A DNA stretch of 64,000 bases from Symbiodinium natans (taxonomy: Eukaryota; Sar; Dinophyceae; Suessiales; Symbiodiniaceae), in assembly GCA_905221605.1 (NCBI GenBank), contig CAJNDS010001013.1, positions 374,001 to 438,000 on the forward strand, read 5' to 3'. Each line of letters begins with the position of its first letter. The first letter of the stretch is position 1. Shown here in pieces: positions 35,517-47,344 of the stretch. Below the pieces are notes generated by a model, which saw only the letters and a program-made list of their open reading frames with translations, made no database searches and was not told the origin of the DNA. A program made the translations under genes and the position numbers.

Positions 35517-36713
35517 CAGCTCAAACAGGAGCAATGCTAATCAATCCTACGCCCTAACCCGAAACCGCTGCAGCATGCAGTTTGGGCTTTGGGCCAGCAG
35601 CTATGGGATCGGACCGGTCAGGACAGCTGAAAGACTTTGGCCGGCACAGCTTTGCAATCTACTCGAGATCGTCATAGGTCCTCAACCCTACACCCTGTTG
35701 GCACGAAGTCTGACACATAGCACGAGCCATAAAATTAAAGAAGTTTGACTGAGGTTACCACAGGAAGGACGCCATCTTCCTATTTTCTATATTTTATGAG
35801 AACTTGAAGTTCCCCAACGACCGAAAGATGCTATGAACAGATACGCTTGTGCAAGCCCCAGAACGCTGAACTCTGAATCCCATCCTGGTTTAGCCAGGTA
35901 CATCCCGTACCCTTTCTAGTCTACATAGGGTTTAGGGTTTAGGGTCTTGGGATAGAAGTCGCATAAAGATCGTTGGAAGAGTAAGGGGGCCCTTCGGTGA
36001 AGGGTAAATTAGTAAACCCTTGAACCACCAGAAATTAAACCCTCAAGAATCTCATCCCTCGTTAGTAGGGAGACTTGGGGATACCCCGTTGAGTGGAACA
36101 CTATGACTGTAAGCCCTAAACCCTTAACCTCCCTAAACGGGAGCGCCCTAAACACCCTACCAGCAGTGTTGGTGCGCTTGCTGAGTGGCAGGCTCAGGGA
36201 CCTGTCCGGCAAAGAGTCAGCGGAATCGCTTTGGATCAGGGTTCAGGGGTCAGGGTATGGGATTTGGCGCTTGGGGTCTAGGATTTAGGGCATCGGGCTT
36301 GCGGTGGCTTGTGGAGATGCAGCTTAGCGGGCGTAGAGATGTTGAGGGTTTCCAGGGCTCAGTCCTAAACCCTCAGCCCCAACCCCCAAAACTTCGAGTG
36401 GTTGGCGGAGGGTGATGCCCGGACCTGCCTGAAGCTCATGAAAACCTGCCAAAGACCCTAAACCCTTTCAACCCCCAAGCCCAAACCCTAAACAGTGCAC
36501 CCTGAAATGAAACTGCGTATTGAATTCAGGGGTATTGTGCTCTGCTGGTCTACGCCCAGATCTTGAGACGTACCCTAAATCCCTAAACCTCGCAGGGGGT
36601 AAAGGCGGCCTTAAACTGTTCTAGCTGGTTCTGCCCCAGGCAGGCAAAGGTAAAAGAGTGTGTGTGACTCCACAACTACTATTTGCTGAACTCCTCCCCC
36701 CCTCCAGTCCAGC

Positions 36714-36722
36714 CCCCCCCCC

Positions 36723-36763
<41 letters not shown>
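36714..36763. repeat. CnAn tract
   Basis: About 12 C followed by about 37 A. Similar poly-C to poly-A junctions at 42583-42615, 47880-47916 and 57590-57621; the reverse (T to G) at 46236-46252. Confidence 0.92.
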
Positions 36764-37300
36764 AAGAATCATATCCCGACATTACCCTTATAAGGAAGAA
36801 CACTGCCTTTTTTGGGGTTCTTAAGCCAATAGTAGACAAAGCCCGACATCTCCCCAGCAGGTGCTACAAACAAGGCAGCCGAGGCTCTAAACCCTGAGCC
36901 CCCTAACTCGACTCACAACTAGGAGCTTGGAGCTTAGGGTTTAGGGTTTAGGTTTGAGGGTTTAGGGGGAACCTTTTTCTAAACCGAACTTAAAGGTCTA
37001 GGGTTTGGAGCTTAGGGTTTAAGGGTTTAGGGCAAACAGAACACCCTGAGCAGCATCTGTGCTTCTACTCGGGTTTCGGGTTCATAGGGCTTCGGGGATC
37101 TAACAGAAGTCGGAAAAGGCATGTGAACTCCAGATTGCAACGGCAAGCTTTCACTTCTCGTGAGTCTGGCGAAAGTCCTAGAAGCATCTACTGCAGCAAG
37201 CCCTACACACTACTTCAACTGCTTGGTTTTGTGCAAGCTTTGTGGGCACAGAGCTTTACTTCAGCCCTGAACTGAACCCGTAACCCAGAAATCTCAACAC

Positions 37301-37382
37301 CTCCTAAGGAATATTCCTCATAAACTATATAGGGCGCCTTATGTTAGAGTGAAGGTAGTCCTCCAATAAGGGGCATTGGGCC
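37301..37382. mobile_element. Family C element (worn left end)
   Basis: AAGGAATATTCC ... AATAAGGGGCATTGGGCCC. Runs straight into a CCCTAAA array. Confidence 0.7.
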
Positions 37383-38566
37383 CTAAACCCTAAACCCTAA
37401 ACCCTAAACCCGAAACCCTAAACCCGAAACCCTAAACCTCAAACCCTAAACCCTTAAACCCTAAACTTTCGAAAAGGCCCCTCTTCATGAATGGCAACTT
37501 CCGGCCTGCTGTTTCCGCTGCTGCCGCGCCGCGATGTCGATGAGGCTGCCCTGACTCCGCCTTTTTGATGGAAGGGTTTGTTGTGCTTAGGGGTTTGGGG
37601 TTTAGGGTTTAGGGTTAGGGATTAGGGTTTAGGGGTGTAGGGTTTAGGGACTTAGGGTTTAGTGCTTATAGGGATTTAGGATTTAGGGATTTAGGGTTTA
37701 GTGCTTAGGGACTTAAGATTTTTGGGTTCAGTGCTTAGGGATTTAAGGTTTAGGGGTTTAGTGATTTAGGCTTTAGGGGTGTAGGGTTTAGGGGTTTAGG
37801 GATTTTGGGTTTAAGGATTAGGGATTGAGTGCTTAAGGGTTTAGGGAATTAGGGTTTAGGGGTCGAGGGGTTAAGGGGTTTAGGGGTTTAGGGATTTAGG
37901 GGTTTAGGGTTTAGGGTTTTGGGTTTTGGGGGTTTAGGGATTTACGGTGTAGGGGTTTAAGGATTTAGGGTTTAGGGGTTTAGGGTTGAGGGATTTAGGG
38001 TTTAGGGAATTCGGGTATAGTGCTTACAGATTTGAGGTTTAGGGGCTTAGGGTCTGCCTGCTTATCCAATGCACCTCTGGATTCCGACTCTGACGAGGTT
38101 TTAGGCTTCAGGGTTGGAGGACTTGGGTTTCTGCAAGCCCTTCGATGCCCCATGAACAATCTGCGACACACTACAAGATTTCAGAACAAAACCTCCCTTA
38201 GGGTTTAGGTCTTCCACCTCTTCACAGATCTACAAAGGGTAACCTTTCCCCTCAGTGCGCGGTTTTTCAACGAACCTTCGCCCACCACCCACCCCCCCCC
38301 CTTCTAAACTAGAACCTCGAGTTCTCGACCCCAAACAATGTTTTAGGGTGCAGAGAGCCCCCCTACACGGGACTCAAGACAAGCCCTCCCCCGCCACTTG
38401 CTCTCAGATCATGAAACATAGCTTGGCAAAGAACTTTTCCTTAGATGGACTCTTCTTGTGGTGTGATGCTCTATTGCCCACTTTCGACACCATCGTGGAG
38501 TCAAATAGGTAGCAGCGCAAACATCCCTAAATCCATGCCAGTACTCCCTTAAACTACTTGAGCTGC

Positions 38567-38682
38567 TAGACACAAGGGCAAGCTAGTAGTATCAAGGGAG
38601 CCCTTTTTTGGGTAAAAGGTGCTTATAGGGGACCTAAACCCTAAAAATAAAATGGGAATAAGGGCTTACTCTGGGGTTCTAG
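38567..38682. mobile_element. Family H element, worn left end
   Basis: AAGGGAGCCCTTTTTTGGG, GGCTTACTCTGGGGTTCTAG. Confidence 0.75.
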
Positions 38683-38983
38683 GCTTGTTCGGACTATCTG
38701 AGGTCCTGAGGTCCTGGTTCGAGCAGTTGGGAGTGTGCTGGGCTAGGGTTTAGGGTTTGGGGTTCAGGGTTTAGGGTTGACGGATTTAGGGGTTCGGGCT
38801 TTTGGGGCTTAGGACCAGGAGTTCATGTTTTGTGGTGTTGGGGGCAGGGGGGGGGGGGGGGGGGGGGTTGGGTGTTGGGTTCAGGTTGTAGGGTTCAGTG
38901 TTCAGGCCACACCTGTTCATGAGATCTTGTGTTGCCTAAACCCGAATCCCTGAACTCTCAACCCAGATGCCTAATATCGGGGC

Positions 38984-39078
38984 CTTAATAACTAGAATGG
39001 GGTTTTGGGGGATATTATAAGTATAATATAGGGACCACAAGGGAATGCTATTAGAAATAATTCCGACCCGTATATTAA
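38984..39078. mobile_element. Family I element
   Basis: TTTTGGGGGATATTATAAG, GGGACCACAAGGGAATGC, AATAATTCCGACCCGTAT. Confidence 0.72.
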
Positions 39079-39413
39079 CCCCTGAACCGAGTGAAGGCAA
39101 GGATCTATGAGAGCCTCCAAGAACATCTTCATCATCAAGGAAAAGTCTCAGATCACATACAGAGTCTGAGCATGCGTTTTTTGAAGGTAGAGACCTGAAA
39201 TTTGAGCAATCAGGAAAAATCTGGCCCGAAACCCGAAACCCGAAACCCGAAACCCTGAACCCTAGCCTCTATACTGTCCCATACTTCTAGGCAGAGACTG
39301 TCAGTAGGCTTGGGGTCCTAAACCCTAAGCTCGATACTCTGCGTTCGCCTGCCCCCGCGCCGTCTTTGCTGGTCTTGCGTGACAGCCCCCGCACACCTCA
39401 CCAGCAACCCTGG

Positions 39414-39475
39414 GTTTAGGGTTTAGGGTTTAGGGTTTAGGGTTTAGGGTTTAGGATTTAAGGTTTAGGGTTTAT
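39414..39475. repeat. TTTAGGG array
   Basis: About eight heptamers following a GC-rich unique segment at 39330-39412. Confidence 0.92.
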
Positions 39476-40268
39476 ATAGGGTTTAGGGTGAGGGTTTAGG
39501 GCTTTCAGGCTCGGCTTCATAGCAGGATAGAAGCCCTTCATCTCGCACAGCGCTGAAAGGTCAGAAACCCGAACAGCTTGGAGGATCATGTGTGGTTGTA
39601 AGACGGGTTTAGGGTTTAGGGTATTGTGTTTAGGCTTATAACCCTCCCTAAGGTACATGTAACCTGAGAATTACCTATGAACCTGAAAGAGTTCTCATTC
39701 GATTCCTCGCATTCCGCGCCATAGAGGTGAGCCAAGAGCGATGTGTACAATCTCCATATGCTGGGTCTATGTCCATCGTCGATTTACATGAAGAAGTCTG
39801 AGGGCTTAGCGTTGGCAAGATACTTAACACCCCTAAACCCTACACCCAAACCAAAACCCCTATATAGATTTTGGGATCCCAACTGAAGCCCTCCACCACA
39901 GCTTCAAAACCGCTCAGAGATATTCGAGCCCCCAATGAGGTTTCGGGTTTCATGAGGCTTTAGGGATCTTTTATCCGGCGGTTCGTTTGGGGGAGCGTGT
40001 CTGCACAGGATCCTATGACGCAACCCAAACCCCAACCCTCCAAATCCTAACCCATCTAAGCCCCCGAAGACACCTTAAACTCCCTAAGGGTTTAGGGTTT
40101 GGGGTTGAGGGTTTTCAAATGGGTTCCCCATTAAAACCCCCAAAGCCCGGTAAGGAACAGGCTCTCGGAGGAACAGGGGCCGCGTGGAGGGGTCGCCACC
40201 TCGGCAGTTCGCGGTTTAGGGTTTAAGGTTTAGGGTTTAGGGTTTCGGGCTTCGGGGGCGGTATTTTC

Positions 40269-40375
40269 TTAGCTGTCCAGTATTTCTAGGGTGATTTGGA
40301 GGTTGACCTTTTGGGCCAATGGGATTATACAGGGCTTATCATACCCCAACAAAGAGTAAAGGCTACCTACCCTAC
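40269..40375. mobile_element. Family J element, related to NMNAT intron 2
   Basis: CTTAGCTGTCCAGTA, GACCTTTTGGG, GAGTAAAGGCTACC in the same order as in the intron at 34627-34742. Confidence 0.6.
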
Positions 40376-40660
40376 AAACCAAGGTCTTTCACTGAGGATT
40401 TCGGGTTTATGGTCTGGGGCTTCGGGGGTTCGGGGTTTTAGGGCATTTAGGGTTTTGAGGTTTGAGGTTCAGATTTGGGAAATTGTGTACATTTTCTTGG
40501 GGTAGTTACTAGTTAAGGGTTTGGGACTTCGGGGTTGCGTTAGAGAATTTGGAGTTTGGGGTTTCGGGCTTAGGGTTTCGAACATTTAGTAGGGTTCGGG
40601 GATATCAGGTCTGGAAGGTGTTGGAGCGGTTGGATGTCTCAAGGGCAGATACCTTCAAGG

Positions 40661-40724
40661 CAGCGCGCCGTTGTAGTCCAAGCTTTGAAGACCAGCGCGC
40701 CGTTGTAGTCCAAGCTTTGAAGAC
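40661..40724. repeat. Direct duplication of 32 bp
   Basis: CAGCGCGCCGTTGTAGTCC plus AAGCTTTGAAGAC occurs twice in a row without change, so it is recent. Confidence 0.9.
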
Positions 40725-41170
40725 AAAAGCCCTAAACGCTCAGGCCTTTCGAGGGAAGGGGGGTGTGCAGCCATGGCATCAGCTAGTTTAAGGTTTAGGG
40801 CTTTAGGCTCTACTGGCTTAAGCCCTAAAGCCTAAACCTTGAACCCTAGCGTCAAGCACGCCTTCGGTGGCCTTACACATTCGTCTGAACCGTACTACCG
40901 GATCTCCTTCGTGCTGAGAAACTCGGCCCTAAACCCTAAACCTTCTAAACCTTAATTAAACCCTAAACCCTAAGGGTCCATGTAGGGTTCAAGGATCCCT
41001 TTAAGGTTCAGGATCCATGTATGGCACAGTTCTGGAATTGAGCAGCCCCAAATTACCAGACAGAATCTGGACCATCCAAACCCTCTCAAGCCTAAACCCA
41101 AAACCCTAAACCCAAAACCCTAAACCCCAAACCCGAAACCCCTAAACCCAATCCACCCTAAACACCTGTA

Positions 41171-41282
41171 GACCCAAGAGCAGCCTAGGAATAACAAGGG
41201 TGCCCTTTTTGATTAGAGAGGGCTGTAAGGGAGTCGAAACCCTAACAAATGGAATGAGGGCCTATGTACTCTGGGTCCTAGG
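41171..41282. mobile_element. Family H element
   Basis: AGACCCAAGAGCAGCCTAGG to GTACTCTGGGTCCTAGG, 112 bp. Confidence 0.82.
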
Positions 41283-41585
41283 AATAGGCCTGTCGGGTAC
41301 CTATTTCCATCAGCACCTATCTAGATATGTACCCACTGAGGTAAGAAGTGAAACGGGTTTAGGAGGTAGCTTAGGACTTGCAGGGCTAGAGTACGACCAG
41401 GGCTGTGTGCTTAGGAATGTAGGTTTAGGGCTCTCAGTTGGCGTGCAGGATGCAGGGCTGAGCAGCTGGCGGTTAACCCGCGCAGTGGAATAGTGGGCAT
41501 AGTTGGCCTTGCAGGACACCCGAATTTTAGGAAAGCACCTTATGATGATGTGGGAGCCTTTTTGAACTGCAGGTATATATTGGGA

Positions 41586-41667
41586 AGCTCCCCCTTGTAT
41601 AGTAGGGATTCTAATAGGGGGGGGAGGGGGTTCTGGAATCCCTCTTAGAAGGGGGAACATCCCAAGG
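41586..41667. mobile_element. Family L element, short
   Basis: CCCCCTTGTATAGTAGGG to AGAAGGGGGAACATCCCAAG. Confidence 0.75.
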
Positions 41668-41839
41668 TAGGTATTCCAATTTAAGTGTACAAACCCTTGA
41701 CCCTAAACCCTAAACCCTAAAAGCCTAAAACCCTACTACCGGCTTGGCAAGCGAATTGGCATGGATGGCCACAGGAAGTTCAACCCCCGCAAGTTAGAAC
41801 AGAACCGTTCGCGACCCAGATGTGCACCCCTGTCACCAA

Positions 41840-41888
41840 TGGGTTTAGGGTTTAGGGTTTAGGGTTTAGGGTTTAGGGTTTAGGGTTC
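41840..41888. repeat. TTTAGGG array
   Basis: About six perfect heptamers between two GC-rich unique segments. Confidence 0.92.
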
Positions 41889-42298
41889 CGCCAACCCTGG
41901 CGGCGCCCGGTAAGCAGTACCCGGCAGCTTTTTCACGGAGGACCGTGCCACCCGCACCGTGCAAACTCACGGCACATGGGCGGTTAAGCACAGGGGTAGC
42001 GGCTCGTTTGGCAAAACCCCCAACCGCAGAAAGGGTTTCCAGGTTTAGGGCTTCGGGTTGGGGGATTTGGGCTTTGGGGCTTGAGAGGTTTAGAGCCTCT
42101 GAATTGGTTTGTACGTACGAGAACTTATTTAGGCTACTCGCCCCTGAACTACTATAGTTTGTATAGTAGCGGGCTACCTACATGGGGGCCGTCAACTCTT
42201 CAACACCCTTGTTTCTCAACTAGGTATACCTTCCTGCCATCTCCAAAAGCATGTTCGCCACAGAGCAACACAAACCACCCCAGATTGAGATCTCGTAT

Positions 42299-42443
42299 AG
42301 GGTTCATAAGGGAGGGGGTTCATGGGGTAGGTACCTAGGGAACCTGATGCAAAGTTTAGGGAGCCTTAGGGAGTCGTAGGGAGTATGACGGAACCTTGGG
42401 TCACATACCCCCCTTGAACCCCCCTCCCTTAAGAACCCTATAA
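42299..42443. mobile_element. Family M element
   Basis: AAGGGAGGGGGTTCATGGGG, AGGGAGCCTTAGGGAG, GGGTCACATACCCCCC, TTGAACCCCCCTCCCTTAA. Confidence 0.8.
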
Positions 42444-42778
42444 ATCTCCAGGAGAAAGAAGAGACCTCCTCGTTTGATGGAGTCTACAAGGAAGCCTGGA
42501 CATGGTCAACATGGTCACGCATGCCTTCAAGAAGGGTCTTTCGCTACATAACACAACTATACGGGCCCATATTAGAACAGGCACCCCCCCCCCCCCCCAA
42601 AAAAAAAAAAAAAATATATATATATAGATATATATATATATATCCAAAATGAGGGAGCCAACCTAAACCCGAAGCCCTGAAGCCCAAACCCCAAAGGAGC
42701 AGACAGGGTACCCAGCGACTCTCACACCCGGGAATTACGGTTTACTCCTTGCAAAAAGTCAGAGGGTCAAGTCTTCCC

Positions 42779-42862
42779 AAACCCTAAACCCTAAACCCTA
42801 AACCCTAAACCCTAAACCCTAAACCCTAGGTACCTAAACCCTAGGTACCACCCTAGGTACCA
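42779..42862. repeat. CCCTAAA array ending in a short GGTACC-containing duplication
   Basis: About seven heptamers, then CTAGGTACC repeated three times with decaying spacer. Confidence 0.88.
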
Positions 42863-42967
42863 CCGTGTTAGCCAGATGGCCTCGAAACCCTGCAGTGCTG
42901 CGGGGGCGACTGACCTCGGCCGGCGCTAGTTTCTTCTCCCTTGGGGCTTACGGGGGTTTTGGGACTT

Positions 42968-43052
42968 AGGTTGGGACCGTCATGGGGATTATGATGGGGG
43001 GTTCGATAATCCCTATTAAGGACTGTTAGTATGAGGAGGGACATCCCAAGAC
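42968..43052. mobile_element. Family L element, left end worn
   Basis: GGGGATTATGATGGGGGG to GTATGAGGAGGGACATCCC. Confidence 0.75.
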
Positions 43053-43566
43053 TTTGGGCTTTAGGTTACTAGGGTTAAGGGTTTAGGGTTTAGGGGGTTC
43101 AGGGCTTGCGGGTGTAGGAAACGGTTCCGAGCCCCTGAACTCTGGAAACCTGATGAAAGAGGTAGGGGGCCATGTGCTGCAACAAAGTCCCTCTTTAAAC
43201 CAAGGGTTTAGGGTTAGGGTTTAGGGTTTGGGGTTTAGGGTTTAGGGGGGTTTAAGTTTAGGCTAAGGGGTTTTGGGATGAGGCTTCCAGGTTCGCAACT
43301 CAGGGTTCTCACTCCTTAAGAATGTGAATATTTCTGAAATTAGAGGGGAATCCGCTTTGTGCCAGAATAAAAGCCATAAATGAGGGGTATATCGGGCCCT
43401 AACACCAAACCCCCCAAACCCTGAACTCTCGGCCGAAAGCCCCCAAAAAAAGAACACCACTGCCCAAAAAGCCGCAGGGATCTGGGAAGCGAACACCACC
43501 TTGTCCGAATTGAACCTGGCTTGCACACATGGCAGGGTGAGGGTTCAGGGTGCGGGGTGCCCTTTT

Positions 43567-43653
43567 TTGGGATGTTCCTTAATTGAGATTGTAGTAGGGG
43601 GGGGGTACTATGATCCCTATAACAGGACTGTTGGTATAAGGGTGAATCTCCCA
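43567..43653. mobile_element. Family L element
   Basis: TTGGGATGTTCCTTAATTGA to GTATAAGGGTGAATCTCCC. Confidence 0.78.
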
Positions 43654-43816
43654 AGTGTGCTTTGTAGGGTGTAGGGTGTACGTAGTCCAGCAGCCCAAGA
43701 ACGCCATGGGGTTGAAGGAGGTTTCTAGGGGGCGACCAGACCCGTGAACAAAAACGGAAGGGTACTTCTGGCAACTGTGGCTCTAAGTTGCTCAACCCTA
43801 AACTCAGCTTAGGGCT

Positions 43817-43932
43817 AGACCCCAGAGTAACCTAGGAATCAAAAAGAGTTGACCTTCTTGGTTTCAAGGGGCTTGTAATAAGGGAACCTAAACCCTAAAA
43901 TAAGGGAAGAAGGGCCTACTCTCGGTCCTAGG
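43817..43932. mobile_element. Family H element
   Basis: AGACCCCAGAGTAACCTAGG to CCTACTCTCGGTCCTAGG. Confidence 0.84.
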
Positions 43933-44337
43933 CCTGAGTTGTCCGTCGATGACTTTCGCGGCCTACTTCCTTGTCGCTGCTGACTGGGATGTAGGCTTCG
44001 GGAATCCGACTTCGACCTCAAAGACTAAACCCCTAAACCCTACACCTCAAATGAGTCCCAAGCCCCGTAAATTCCCAAACCCCTAAACCTTAACTAAGTG
44101 CCAAGCCCTAAACACCTAAACCCTAAACCTTACTTAAGTCCTGAATCCCCTAGTTTCCATAAAGCCCTGAACCATAAAGTTTGGGATCACCCTAAACCTT
44201 TCTTAGAAGGTCTTTTGACTTAGGCAGTCTACTTAGTACCCCCTAGAAACCCTATATGACTCGCCATATCCCTACTTACTAACCCTACTTACAAAGTCTC
44301 AAGGGCTTCCAAGTAAACCTTAATACCTAAACCTTGA

Positions 44338-44456
44338 AAACCCTAAACCCTAAACCTAGACCCTAAACCCCAAACCCTAAACCCCAAACCCCAAACCCTA
44401 ACCCTAAACCCTAAACCCTAAACCCTAAACCTTAAACCCTAAACCCTAAACCCCAC
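44338..44456. repeat. CCCTAAA array; G-strand partner at 44570-44640
   Basis: Degenerate then clean heptamers; the partner lies across a 110 bp unique spacer in the chromosome-like orientation. Confidence 0.9.
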
Positions 44457-45253
44457 TTACACAGCCACAAGTTGGCTTCCAAGTGGCCACCCCTAGGATC
44501 CCCATGCGGCCTGCCCATCTTCCGACCCTCGTATGTGCACTTCAGCATCCAAGCCTGTTGAGTCGCGAGGGTTTAGGGTTTAGGGTTTAGGGCTTAGGGC
44601 TTAGGGTTTAGGGTTTGGGGTTTGGGGTTTAGGGTTTATAGGTTTTGGGGTGGTTAGGTCTTGGGCTTCCTTAGGGTTTAGGATTTGGGGCTTAGGGTGG
44701 TTTTTTGGTTAGGGTGTTTAGGGTTTAGGGTGGTTAGGTCTTGGGCTTCCTTCGGGTTTAGGATTTAGGGTTTTGGGTGGTTAGAGTTTAGGGCGTTTAG
44801 GGTGTAGGATGGTTAGGGGTTGCGCTTCCTTGGGGTTTCGGGTTTAGTGGCTAGGGTGGTTAGGGGGTAGGGTGCTTAGGGCTTAGGATTTGGGGTCCCC
44901 CAGGTTTTAGGGTTTAGGGATAAGGCTTATTGAGGGTTTAGGGTTTAGGGATGCTTAGGGCTTTAGAGAATCGGTGGGGGGGGGGGGGGGGGGGGGAGTT
45001 TAGGATTACTTGTCAACTCGAGCCCATGGAGCCCTCTGAGACTACTCCTACATGAGATCCCCTAAAAAGCAAGGGAAGGAAAACTGTTGAATGTCCCGAG
45101 GTCCTACCCAGCAACGTCTAAACCCTAAACTTAAACCCTAGACCCTAAATCCTAAACCCTAAACCCTAAACCGCAGGTCCAAAAGCCATGAGGTTCTGGC
45201 TTTCCCCGCATGGGCTTTGGCAACCCTAAGCCCTCAACCCCTAAACCCTTAAA

Positions 45254-45358
45254 CGTTGGGATGTTCCCCCTTGTACTAACAGTCCATAATAGGGGTTATC
45301 GTAGGGGGCACTAAAATCCCCACTAAGGAGCTGTTAGTATAAGGAGGAACATCCCCAA
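45254..45358. mobile_element. Family L element
   Basis: GTTGGGATGTTCCCCCTTGTA to TAAGGAGGAACATCCCCAAC; best-paired copy. Confidence 0.86.
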
Positions 45359-45469
45359 CTTCAACCTTAAGTTTCTTCAGCAGCCTAGAGGAAATTGAGG
45401 CGCCGGGTTCTAGGGTCGATTTTGAAGTCACCCCCCCCCCCCCCCCCCCGCCCCCACCCCAAAAAGTGT

Positions 45470-45616
45470 AGGGTTTAGGGTTTAGGGTTTAGGGCCGTTT
45501 AGGGTTTAGGGTTTAGGGTTTAGGGTTTAGGGTTTAGGGTTCAGGGTTTAGGGTTTAGGGTTAGGGTTTAGGGTTTAGGGTTTAGGGTTTAGGGTTTAGG
45601 GTTTAGGGTTTACGGT
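45470..45616. repeat. TTTAGGG array, about 19 copies
   Basis: Near-perfect, with single-base slips at 45495 and 45562. Confidence 0.93.
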
Positions 45617-45715
45617 CAGGACTTCTAGGGTCCAGGGGTTTCGGGTTTAGGCCTTAGGGTTCAGGGGCCCTAAGGCCCCGAACTCCAAACCCAGACTGCA
45701 GCAACCTCAACCCTC

Positions 45716-45845
45716 AGCCCTCAGCCCGCAGCCCTAAGCCCTAAGCCCTAAGCCCTAAGCCCTAAGCCCTAAGCCCTAAGCCCTAAGCCCTAAGCCCTAA
45801 GCCCTAAGCCCTAAACCCTAAACCCTAAACCCTAAACCCTAAACC
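45716..45845. repeat. CCCTAAG variant block merging into CCCTAAA
   Basis: About twelve CCCTAAG units followed by about five CCCTAAA. On the minus strand it starts as GTTGGGTTTAGGG at the donor of the Mei2-like exon d. Confidence 0.92.
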
Positions 45846-45849
45846 CAAC

Positions 45850-45936
45850 TCTCCAGCTCGCTGGGCCGGGCACGAAGCTGGGGTCGGTAAAGTTGATGAA
45901 GCAGTAGCCGCGATTCCTATCACGTGTTCTCGGTTT
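45850..45936 (-). CDS. Mei2-like RRM gene, exon d (RNP1-like strand, GYCFINF)
   Basis: 29 codons with RDRNRGYCFINFTDPSF, matching the family's RNP1-like strand (xxGYAFINFxxP). Acceptor TATTTAAG lies at the very edge of a family C palindrome; donor AGA|GTTGGGTTTAGGG opens directly into a CCCTAAA/CCCTAAG array on the plus strand. Phase 0 at both ends. The last part of the RRM and the C-terminus should lie below 45.8 kb but I could not identify them with confidence. Confidence 0.75.
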
Positions 45937-45940
45937 CTTA

Positions 45941-46036
45941 AATACCCCTCAACTAAGGACTATTCCTTAAAATCATACTAAGGATCCCCTATATGGTTCA
46001 AGGAATATTGCTTAGTTAAGGGCTTTTGGGCTCTCT
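45941..46036. mobile_element. Family C element at the acceptor of Mei2-like exon d
   Basis: AATACCCCTCAACTAAGGA...TTAGTTAAGGG..TTGGGCTCT. Minus-strand AG at 45938-45937 directly follows its left edge and serves as the proposed acceptor. Confidence 0.82.
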
Positions 46037-46040
46037 GGGT

Positions 46041-46197
46041 GAGGGAGGGGCGCTCAAGGGGGGTGTGTGACCCAAGGTTCCCCCTAAGGCTCCCTAAGCG
46101 TTTGCTCCCCTAAAGTTAAGGCTCCCGAAAGCTCCCCTAAGGCTCCCTAAGTACCTACCCCCCTTGAACTGCCCTCCTTTAAGAAGTCTGTAAACAT
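46041..46197. mobile_element. Family M element, inverted
   Basis: CTCAAGGGGGGTGTGTGACCC, CCCTAAGGCTCCCTAAG (twice), CCCCCCTTGAACTGCCCTCC. In a Mei2-like intron, next to a C element. Confidence 0.8.
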
Positions 46198-46466
46198 GGG
46201 GGGGGTTCCGAAAAAAGGTGTGCCTTCTCTTTCTTTTTTTTTTGGGGGGGGGAGCTAGCACTCTCCGAATACCACCAAGCCCCTACGCGACTCACTGCAC
46301 CCGAGGCCCTACCCGAAGCTCTTGGAGGGGGCTTATGTCCTGCAGAGCTTGGGGCTCCCAGACCCTCAGCTGGGGTTTAGGGTTTAGGGTTTAGGGTTTA
46401 GGGTTTCTTAGGCCCTAAGGGCTTTGGGGGCCCTGAACCAAGACCCCAAGTCAAAGGCCCCAGCGC

Positions 46467-46532
46467 GTTCGTCTCCGGGTCGATCGGCAGGTACAGGAAA
46501 TCAAAAGTTCCCAGAAAGCCCGACCTCAACAG
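46467..46532 (-). CDS. Mei2-like RRM gene, exon c (central strand, FDFLYLPID)
   Basis: 22 codons reading LLRSGFLGTFDFLYLPID, the hallmark central segment of the Mei2-like RRM (family pattern GxYDFxYLPxDF). Acceptor is GGAAGAG; the phase 0 end is best explained by a GC donor (AAC|GCGCTGG). Preceding in-frame codons (G-L-E-E) also resemble the family, so the acceptor could be some codons further upstream. Confidence 0.75.
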
Positions 46533-46600
46533 CTCTTCCAGGCCAGAGGAAGGGTTTAGGGTTTAGGGGAGCCTCATAACCTTTTAAAAACTCCGGAATA

Positions 46601-46709
46601 TTGGGGGGGGTTTACGAAATAGGGGACCCTAAACAGACACCAAATAGTAGCATTTTCGTAGAATAGGGACCCCAATAAGGTACCCCAATTTCGGAAACCC
46701 ACCATATAG
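46601..46709. mobile_element. Family G element
   Basis: GGGGGTTTACGAAATAGGGG / CCCCAATTTCGGAAACCC with AATAAGGTACCCC. Confidence 0.82.
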
Positions 46710-46946
46710 CCTTAATTCATGATCAAGATTCCTAATGAAGGGAACTCGGACATTCAGCCGGCAGGGTAGTGAATATGTTATTGAAAGGCCACCGAGACAC
46801 AGCCATAAAGTGGAAGGCAGCTGTCAAGAAGCTTTTCTGGGGCCTTATTTTGGGTAGGGGCTTACCTGCAGGATCTCGAGACTTCATGTGGGGTGCCTTT
46901 GGTGTTCGGGATCTCGAGTTCTGGGTCTGAAGCTGCGTGGGACTTA

Positions 46947-47004
46947 CCCTAAACCCTAAACCCTAAACCCTAAACCCTAAACCCTAAACCCTAAACCCTA
47001 AACC
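46947..47004. repeat. CCCTAAA array in a Mei2-like gene intron
   Basis: About eight perfect heptamers, followed at once by the first copy of the 72 bp duplication. Confidence 0.92.
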
Positions 47005-47344
47005 GAAGACCTCTAGGCTGTAGGTGCGCAAGAGCCGACAAGCCCCAGCTCCAAGCCGTAAAACGGAATGACTTACTTGGAGGCTCATGGGACTTAATCG
47101 CCACTTACAACTGCGCTTATAACCCTACTTATCATAGGGATAACCCCTATAAGGCCCTTTAGGGGTATTATAAGTGGGGTTATAAGTACAGTTATAATTG
47201 GTCAGTAAGTACCATGAACCTTCAAGTATGTCATGCAGGACTTGAGGTGTTTCGGGCTTCAGGAAATCCCGAAGACCTCTAGCCTGTAGGTGCCCAAGAG
47301 CCGACTCAAGCCCGAGCTCCAAGCCGTAAAACGGAATGACTTAC
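47004..47344. repeat. 72 bp direct duplication flanking a family A element (47004-47076, 47270-47344)
   Basis: Both copies run CGAAGACCTCTAG, CTGTAGGTG, CAAGAGCCGAC, CTCCAAGCCGTAAAACGGAA. They differ by a two-base indel and a few substitutions. Confidence 0.88.
47075..47227. mobile_element. Family A element flanked by a duplicated 72 bp segment
   Basis: 153 bp in the second Mei2-like intron. Ends ACTTGGAGGCTCATGGG / CCATGAACCTTCAAGT. Confidence 0.85.

Larger units (their letters stand above)
35535..45250. other. Region note: upstream of NMNAT to the Mei2-like gene
   Basis: 35535-36000 has no repeats and could hold the NMNAT promoter. 37580-38000 is degenerate TTTAGGG over 400 bp. 38400-38505 is open on the plus strand with good splice sites (KNFSLDGLFLWCDALLP). 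40850-40930 plus strand reads EPYYRISFVLRN. 42450-42660 and 43090-43560 show no feature beyond those listed. Confidence 0.4.
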
